Shown: positions 57,583 through 64,000 of the stretch, one piece after another
How the letters are laid out: every line of letters starts with the position of its first letter
Position numbering within the stretch: the stretch's first letter is position 1
NCBI GenBank assembly: GCA_002286715.1
Contig: NSJX01000026.1
Location: 124,001-188,000, forward strand
Direction: 5' to 3'
Source: Dentipellis sp. KUC8613
Lineage: Eukaryota > Basidiomycota > Agaricomycetes > Russulales > Hericiaceae
DNA length: 64,000 nucleotides
Position numbers and translations under genes: made by a program
The notes under the pieces: generated by a model
The model's database searches: none
Told to the model about the DNA's origin: nothing
Seen by the model: only the letters and a program-made list of their open reading frames with translations

Positions 57583-58522
57583 CTACTGGATCGTGCACCC
57601 CGGGCAGAAGCGGGGCTTCGGCGCATTAGCAGGCACAGGAATGGGTGTGACACTCAAAACCTTCAACGTCGCCATCCCAGCGGGAGTGACGAACGCCAGC
57701 TGGTGGAGCATCTGGCCGTTGTCGTCGAGCGAAGGGATAAAGGAACCGGCAGCTGCAAGGAAATCGAAGTTCAGATGGAAGCCCGACGACAAACCGAATA
57801 ATGGACGTACACTTCACAGAGATGGGGCCTTCGACGATATCAAAGCCCTGCTGCGGCTGCTTGGCATAGTTCTTCGCAACGAACTGGTACAAAAGCGGCG
57901 TCAGTCCTCATACTGTTCGGAAGGATGTCAATAATCTGCAACGTACCGAGACCCAGTCAGGGGTACCAGATGCAAAGCTAAACGGTCAGAAAAAGGACGT
58001 GGATTCAGTAATCAATAACGAGGAGACGAAATGGAAAACGCACAATTTCCTAGTAACGGTCGGGCTGACCGTGTACTGGAACTTGACCATAAGATAATGG
58101 TCGAACCTGGGCGTGGTGAAACTCTTGCCCCACTTATCAGCCTGAGCGGGGTCCTGTAGCAGAGCGAATTGAGTATATCTTGACGACCAGGATGGCGTAT
58201 GAACACTTACCTCAAAGGCGTAGATGGCACCGGTGGAGGAGAAGTCTCCGGCCTCGTTCTTGTGACTAGCCGGAGGCCTTCCCACTACATAGCGGGTCGG
58301 CGCATCTACCAACTCATCGTTGGTAACGGCGCGGAAAAGGGTGCGAGTCTGCGCCAGTTGGGGCTGGAGCGGAATAATGGGCGGGGGAGTACCACCACGC
58401 TCTGCGAGGTCGAAGAGAGCGGTCGCGTTCAAAGACACGTCCGATGGAAGGGGTGCAGCCGCCGCTGAGAACAGCGACAGCGAGACGGCGAGAACGGTCG
58501 TAAGAAATGTCGTGGGCTTCAT
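57583..58522 (-). CDS. Small secreted protein, ADP-ribosyltransferase-like motif order, copy 1
   Basis: Five exons from ATG 58522 to TAG 57583-57585, about 235 residues. A clear signal peptide (MKPTTFLTTVLAVSLSLF, then AAAAPLP) is followed by a mature domain. Its conserved stations are LFRAVTNDEL, GDFSSTGAIYAFE, QADKWGKSF, YLMVKFQY, DWVSFVAKNY, FDIVEGPIS and a C-terminal LHQLAFVT...RFCPGC. The order Arg near the first strand, a D-F-x-x-x-G-x-Y block, A-x-x-W, F-V-x-x-N and YDIVxGP is the pattern of the DUF3990-like branch of the ADP-ribosyltransferase fold. This is inference from motif order only, and activity is not shown. Introns were deduced at about 57731-57790, 57885-57947, 57979-58067 and 58146-58209. 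A TATA box lies about 105 nt upstream (58626-58633). It is a tandem duplicate of the gene at 59751-60713. Confidence 0.75.
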
Positions 58523-59750
58523 TGTGAAGTAGTGGATTGTGGGTGAGATCGAAAAGGCAAGAAGGGTAAGGATAGAAGTGTGAAGGGGAGACCAGCTCTG
58601 AGGAAAACTCGACGAACAGCTGGGGTATTTATAAGATTTCTGCAGGGCGAGGGGTCATCGGCACCATCGCAAAAATGGACTAGTAGTCACCATACTTGCG
58701 TGTGTTCGTTCGTCCTGAGCTTCTGGACACTGCGACATCGCGTTTTGAAAGGTTGTGCCGACTAGCTGGACCTTACAAATGGATTTGCCTTAGGTTTCGG
58801 GCCAGGAAATCAAAGCGATATATCTGCAATGATGGTGGAATGCACAAAGTAGATCCGGAGTCGCGGTGTTGTGCCTACAGCAAGAGTCAATTATATCGTC
58901 AGGTAAAAATGCCCTGCGCTTGCGTCGATGGGCGCAAAGACGTACGGACGAAATCACTACGACAAGCGATGAGCACGGTTATCCACGAGGCTCGAGAGGC
59001 GTTCAAACCTAAACGTACTCAGCTCGAGAGATTACGAGGACCGGAAGCACATGTAGATGAACGTATGTCTAGTACTTCTCAACTGAAGCGCTGATGGCCG
59101 GGGCGGCGGTTCATTTCACGAGGACGCTGATCGGTCGATCGATGTTCCTAGCTAGACTTGGCCCATACATGCTGTGCATCAGTAAGATTTCTGCATTGCG
59201 ACATCGCGCAAATGACCGTGAATGAGCATGCCAGTGAGCGCTTGCTGGATAATGCCTGACCGTCTCGAGAATTTGGTATTGCAAGTTGGCTGGTGAGATG
59301 GCTGGGTAGTCACGACCAGCTGTTGCAGGTGGATTACTGGACAGAAAAACAGTCCCCGGCGGACAGCTATCGATGCCACTTACCATGGCCTACTATAGCG
59401 TGCCTGTAATGTTGTGCCAACGCCGATCATGATTCCAGCTCGGAAGATCAGAGGGCGTGGTTCTCGCTGGTTCTCGCACCGCATCGATCCGTGGTCGCCA
59501 GCACGTCCAGTGCTTACGCATGGCATCGTTCAGCCTGGCCACTGTTGTGCGCGGACCACGAAAGCACTGGGCTAGAAAGCTGTGATGAGCGAGTACCACA
59601 CGTTTCAGCGTTTGTCGGACCAAAAGTCGAGAGCACGATTACAGCCTCATAGCTTTGCGATGCTCGTCCCCACCAGTCTCATTAGCCTACACCCGATCCA
59701 CACTGATTATTAATAAACAACTTGTCTTTTGCCGGTAGTACTGTGCGTGG
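58523..59750. other. Spacer between the tandem secreted-protein genes
   Basis: About 1.2 kb with the promoter of copy 1 at its left end. The rest holds no recognised gene. Confidence 0.4.
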
Positions 59751-60713
59751 CTACTGAAGGTTGCATCCGGGGCAGAAGCGGTCCTTCTGCGCGGCCGACT
59801 TCACCGGGATTTGCTGCACATCCGTGATCTTCAGCGTTCCTAGCGCGGCCGTACTGACGAACGCCAACTGGTGGAGCATCTGGTGGTTGTCGTCAAGGGA
59901 AGGAATGAAAGATCCCGCAGCTACGAGAATGAAATTCCGGTCAGAAGATATAGCGAGATAAGAATCGATGGATGATCGTACATTTTACAGATATCGGTCC
60001 TTCCACGATGTCAAATGTAGGCTGCGACTTCCCTGCGTAGTTGTTAGAGACGAACTGGGAATTGAAGTCGTGTCAGTCGTCAGCAATAATCAGACAGGAT
60101 ATGATCTAAGCACAACATACCGTAACCCAATCTGGCGTGCCAGATGCGAATCTATGGAATGAACTGTCAATACAGTCGCAATGAAATGGACAGAACGGTG
60201 TGCATACGATTTGCGTGTGGTGGACGTGCTGGGCGTATATGCAAACGTAACCAGGAAGTAATGGTTGAACTTGGGAGTGGTGAAACTCTGCCCCCACTTA
60301 TCTGCTTGGATTATGTCCTACAAATCGAGAAATGAAGATGAGAATGCATTCAACGACCAGGGGTAGAGGAGAAGGTTACCCACAGCAAAAGCGTAGATAG
60401 CTCCGTTACTAGCGAAATCGCCTGCTTCTCCCTTATGGCCGGTGGGAGATCCGCCCTTCGGGTAGCGTGTTGTGATGGCGGTCAATTCATCATTCGTGAC
60501 GGCGCGGAAGAGTTGGCGGCTCTGGCCCAGGAGCGGGGTGAGCGGGGTTGGACTGGGAGTAGCAGCGGCTGAGACGCGCTTCGCAAGTGCAGACTCCGAG
60601 CGCGTCGGCGTCGAGGAATTCGCGTTGAATCCTGTAGAAAGAGGTGCGGCCGCCACCAAGAAGATGGATAGTGAAAAGGCGAGGATGGTCGTGAAAAATG
60701 TGGCGGGCTTCAT
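59751..60713 (-). CDS. Small secreted protein, ADP-ribosyltransferase-like motif order, copy 2
   Basis: From ATG 60713 to TAG 59751-59753, with the same exon plan as copy 1. The signal peptide is MKPATFFTTILAFSLSIF followed by AAAPLS. Between it and the domain lies a Ser/Thr/Pro-rich stretch of about 35 residues, longer than in copy 1 and containing a Lys-Arg site (ALAKRVS) that a kexin-type protease could cut. The domain stations match copy 1: LFRAVTNDEL, GDFASNGAIYAF, ADKWGQSFTTP, FASGTPDWV, FDIVEGPIS, and a tail RFCPGCNLQ. A TATA box (60816-60821) lies about 100 nt upstream. The paired Cys near the C-terminus is conserved in both copies. As for copy 1, the fold assignment is an inference. 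Confidence 0.75.
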
Positions 60714-61740
60714 GGCGAAGTGCGAGCTGTGAGGGTAAAAAAAGGAAAAAAGGTTGTTAAAGACAGATATGAAGGCGAGTCCAGCTCTGAAAATTAAGAA
60801 CCGGAAACTGAGGGCTTTATACGATTCCTTCGAGGTGAGCGCTGATGGTGAACCATGGCAAGACTTACGAGTGGGCTGCTACCTATTTCTCTGCGGCCAA
60901 TGGGCCTCCATGGGTCCATTTGCCCGAGCTTCACGTTACCACATCCATATGTAGTGTAATGAGGCGCGGTAGACCAGCCCCACCGTGTTTGAGTGCACCC
61001 GGCCCCTATACCCATTTGTTAAACAAAGCAGATGGCGGAGCGGGATAGTCGCCCGTCCAAATGCATTTCGTGCCAGCGAAGGCACAAATGCCCAGAAACA
61101 TAAAGCTCTCGCAAGATACTGAATGATATATAGAGCTGTGAGTGACTTGCGATCCTCCTCTGATGCAAATTCACCACGACGCTGTCTGGATGGCAACACA
61201 AAGAAAAGCCTTTTGGTCAGCTACAGGTGAGGCGATGGCTAGGCAATATATAGACGTACCTGCAGGCTGTCCATCAAGAACCCGCACAACATTGCGGACT
61301 CGCGCGGACGCCAGTATCATCAGTGAATCTTTCGTAGTGCACTTTCCATTTCGCGACACAGCAACGACTATACTTGCGAAGTTTTTCGCCGCGGTCCTAT
61401 AAGGACGCAGATGAAACGGCGAGTCTGCATCAAGTGTGTCGATGGAAGTAGTATCGACGGATGAGTGTGATTTAAGTTGAAACAACGACCTGCGCCCCCG
61501 GACCTCCAGACGCTACGGGCGCTTCCGAGCGCGTCTGGCGCCGCCTTTAGGCCCTTCACACCATTGTTGAGCTTCGATGAATTCTATTGTGTTATTGAAG
61601 AATCGAACAAAGATTGGCCTCATCACAACCACCCTGAGCGACTGAGATGTTATTGGCCTAGCCCCTATCAACTAAAATCTGCACTGGGTGCCCTGGCTGC
61701 ATTGTGCACTCTCATATGCACTCGGAATACCCAAAACAAC
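60714..61740. other. Intergenic stretch of 1.0 kb
   Basis: Spacer between secreted-protein copy 2 and the tRNA-Gly, holding the promoter of copy 2. No gene is recognised. Confidence 0.4.
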
Positions 61741-61811
61741 GCATTAATGGGGTAGTGGTAACCTGGGTCGTTGCCATCGACCCGCCGGGGGTTCGATTCC
61801 CCCTTAATGCA
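61741..61811 (+). tRNA. tRNA-Gly (anticodon GCC)
   Basis: A complete cloverleaf: acceptor GCATTAA paired with TTAATGC, D arm GGGT-AGTGGTA-ACCT, anticodon stem GGTCG/CGACC with loop TTGCCAT, a 4-nt variable loop, and T arm GGGGG-TTCGATT-CCCCC, followed by discriminator A. It has no intron and no encoded CCA. The anticodon GCC reads GGC and GGT. Confidence 0.95.
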
Positions 61812-62081
61812 TATGTTGGCATCAAGGCTCATTTTTTTGTCCACTTGCGTTTATTGTTACACGATATGGACAGTGCGACGAAGAACCCAAGCTACCGAGC
61901 TTATCGGAGGCATGCAATGTGTGAACCAAGAAACAGTGTTATCCCATTCAACAAGGACCCAGGTCAGAGATTCAAACGATACAACATGCGCGAGAATAGA
62001 GACAGATTTACACAGTATACAATCGTCTGTTTCATCGATCCTCATATCGACGTACCCAGAAAACATCCAGCCAACCCGTCC

Positions 62082-63910
62082 CTATGCCAGACGCCGAGGG
62101 CCCACCGAATTGTTGTGCTCTGTCCTGGATGGATCAGAATATGCACGGGGACGTATACGAAGCGGCAACGTCGGAGGAAGGGGATTGCCAAAGGTCGCCC
62201 CCGGCGGGGAGCTGACCGGGAACTGCACAGCGCTGCCACTGTCCGAGTCGTGCCCGTCTGCCGAAGAGAAGTAGTACGCCCGTAAATTCGCCGGCAGTGG
62301 GCCTCGGGGCGGCTCGGGGCTGGCGGAAGGACTGAAAGTGGCGCTGGACTCGGAGGATATGATGGAAGACTCCTCGGCGATGCGATACATGCCATCTCGC
62401 CCGAGCGTAGATGACACTGGGGCTAAGGAAGGAGAAGGTGGTTCACGGAAGATCAAAGGGGGTGGAGCGATGAGCCTAGGGGCCCAGGATGGCTTGAATG
62501 AGGGTGAGGGGTCAAGCGCGAATGGCTGAGGCATGGGGAGGGCGTCATGGAACTCGCGTGGAGCAGAGGCGGTGGAATAGATGCTCGCTGAGTCCAGTGA
62601 ATTCGTCCGGCGAAGGGTCGGGTGAGGCCTACTAGAGGAGCGCGAGACGACGGCTGCGGGGGGAATAGGTCGTGGGAGGGATGGCTGGGGCATCTTCGCG
62701 TGAGATGGGCGGTGCTTCTGCTTCTTTGACTCGGCAGAACGTGAGGAATGCGAAGAACGCGTCGAGTGTGGTACTGTGAGAGTCGACGGCTTCTGCGAAG
62801 GTGGTTTCCGAAGAACCTTGTTCGATGTTGGTAGCACGACGACTTTCGGATGAGGGGTAGTAGCCGTCTGGAGCGTCCTCATCACCTGCAGATACGATGC
62901 GTTCTGCACGGAGGCCATCGACGACTTGGAGAAAATGCTCATGTTCTCGATATCGCCATATGTGGACGACTCCATGCTTTCCCTCCGCGACTCTTTCTCC
63001 AGCACCACGTTCCTCCGTCTGATGGCACACCAGGCGACAAAGAGCACCATGTTAATGGCCACGAGCCCCCCAGCAACGATGCCAATGATGCCGCCGAAGC
63101 CGAGATTTACATCTCTCTTTGCGAGGACCTATGCAGAGAAGCGTCAGCGTATACGAAGCTAATGAGATGGAGATACACGTACGTGGGTACTCATCATCGC
63201 CGTGGACGGGCTCGTACTTGACGAATTGGGGACACCCGGGATTCGACCAGAACCTTACGAGGAGCATCATATATAGGGACGTACCCTAATTCCCGAATTC
63301 CCTGGAAGACAGGTCTGATGGGTCATAGTGAGATGGGATTATAGAGATACAGCGACGTTCATCGTGGTCGCACCATGCGAAGAGCATGGCACGCTATTCG
63401 GAAGGGCCAACCTGTCCTATATTGGGAATCGCCATACATACGCCCCCGAGGCCATAACAGAACAGCGACGTCGTCAGGTCGGACGTAGAGAGCGATAAGC
63501 CGTGTTGCACATGGAATGTGCTCAGACGAGCCTGCAGCGAGTCTGTTAGAAGGAGCGTGAGAAGTGTCTCCATATGATGGCAGTGCGAGTGATTGCAGTT
63601 GAGCTGGATACCCCACGCAGCATGGAAAGTCACAAGTATTCGAGCATGTGGAAGACGGGCTTAGCGCTCGATGATGTCGAATGTGCACATAGTCATGCCC
63701 CATTGATATTACTGCCGGGCGGCAGCATGGTGAAGATAAACCCCCAAGACCGTGACGTGCACTCACCAAGGCCAGTGACGGACATCGCATGAGTCCGACC
63801 GTCAGGGAGAAAGAGTTCCGTGACTCCGAGAAATCAAATCCGGTGGTAGAATGAGGCCTCGAATGACGGAGAGGTGATGAGAAGCGATTCGGAGGATGGT
63901 CATGGCAAGA
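62082..63910 (-). CDS. Single-pass membrane protein with a Ser/Pro-rich cytoplasmic tail (5' end uncertain)
   Basis: The 3' exon runs from 63128 to a TAG-type stop at 62082 and is well supported. It encodes VLAKRDVNLGFGG, a transmembrane segment (IIGIVAGGLVAINMVLFVAW) followed by basic residues (IRRRN), and a tail of about 320 residues rich in Ser, Pro and Arg. The preceding exon ends at 63183 (intron 63129-63182) and encodes a Ser/Thr-rich juxtamembrane stretch (NSSSTSPSTAMMSTH). Extracellular exons probably lie further up to about 63,900, including a frame at 63394-63633, but I could not fix their splice sites or the start codon. This layout (extracellular domain, Ser/Thr stalk, one membrane pass, disordered tail) is frequent in basidiomycetes, with no known function. 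Confidence 0.55.
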
Positions 63911-64000
63911 GCGACCACCCACCCATGACGACCACCGAGCCATAATTCTGGTATCGTGATACATAATGAACATCATCTACACCTGTAAATGAGAAGAAGA

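Noticed and set aside
61704..62285. Plus-strand frame of 193 codons crossing the tRNA-Gly
   Set aside because: It contains the tRNA gene and runs antisense to the tail exon of the membrane protein, so it is a chance frame.

Overview
The window is nuclear DNA of a filamentous basidiomycete, most likely a wood- or litter-associated agaricomycete. The evidence is the density of short (about 45-70 nt) GT-AG introns with CTNAC-type branch sites, GC-rich third codon positions in long exons, two nuclear-type tRNAs without encoded CCA (one with an intron in the anticodon loop), and typically fungal genes: a DASH-complex subunit, Zn2Cys6 regulators, a GH18 chitinase, NAD-formate dehydrogenase, an L-amino-acid oxidase and an F-box/LRR protein. 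There are no bacterial-type operons; genes are mono-cistronic and occupy both strands.

Left part (0-14.2 kb): the 3' end of an unidentified gene; a tRNA-Arg(UCG); a very large DOCK-family GEF (Dck1/DOCK180 type) on the minus strand; a probable Spc34 kinetochore subunit; and an M28 metallopeptidase. Middle-left (15.9-28.3 kb): a local family of Zn2Cys6/fungal-specific transcription factors, with three apparently intact paralogues (one plus, two minus) and a fourth heavily decayed copy between them. All three intact genes share a 13-nt micro-exon inside the zinc cluster and a TATA box about 80-105 nt upstream of the ATG.

Middle (29.9-48.9 kb): a BTB protein, then a 4.3-kb gene-free stretch carrying four diverged tandem repeat units plus a younger 138-bp duplication, then a membrane-anchored GH18 chitinase, an unknown 218-residue protein, a mitochondrial LETM1-type protein, an Arf/Sar1-like protein that has lost its nucleotide-binding motifs, an intronless L-amino-acid oxidase, formate dehydrogenase, and an F-box/LRR protein.

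Right part (49.6-64 kb): a Ski3-type TPR protein in divergent arrangement with a CCCH-finger/coiled-coil protein, two tandem small secreted proteins whose motif order resembles ADP-ribosyltransferase-fold (DUF3990-like) domains, a tRNA-Gly(GCC), and a single-pass membrane protein with a Ser/Pro-rich tail.

The genes do not form one pathway. The most unusual items are the transcription-factor cluster with its dead fourth member, the pseudo-GTPase, and the twin secreted ART-like proteins. Exon boundaries were inferred by eye from splice signals and reading frames, so those inside multi-exon genes are approximate unless given to the base.
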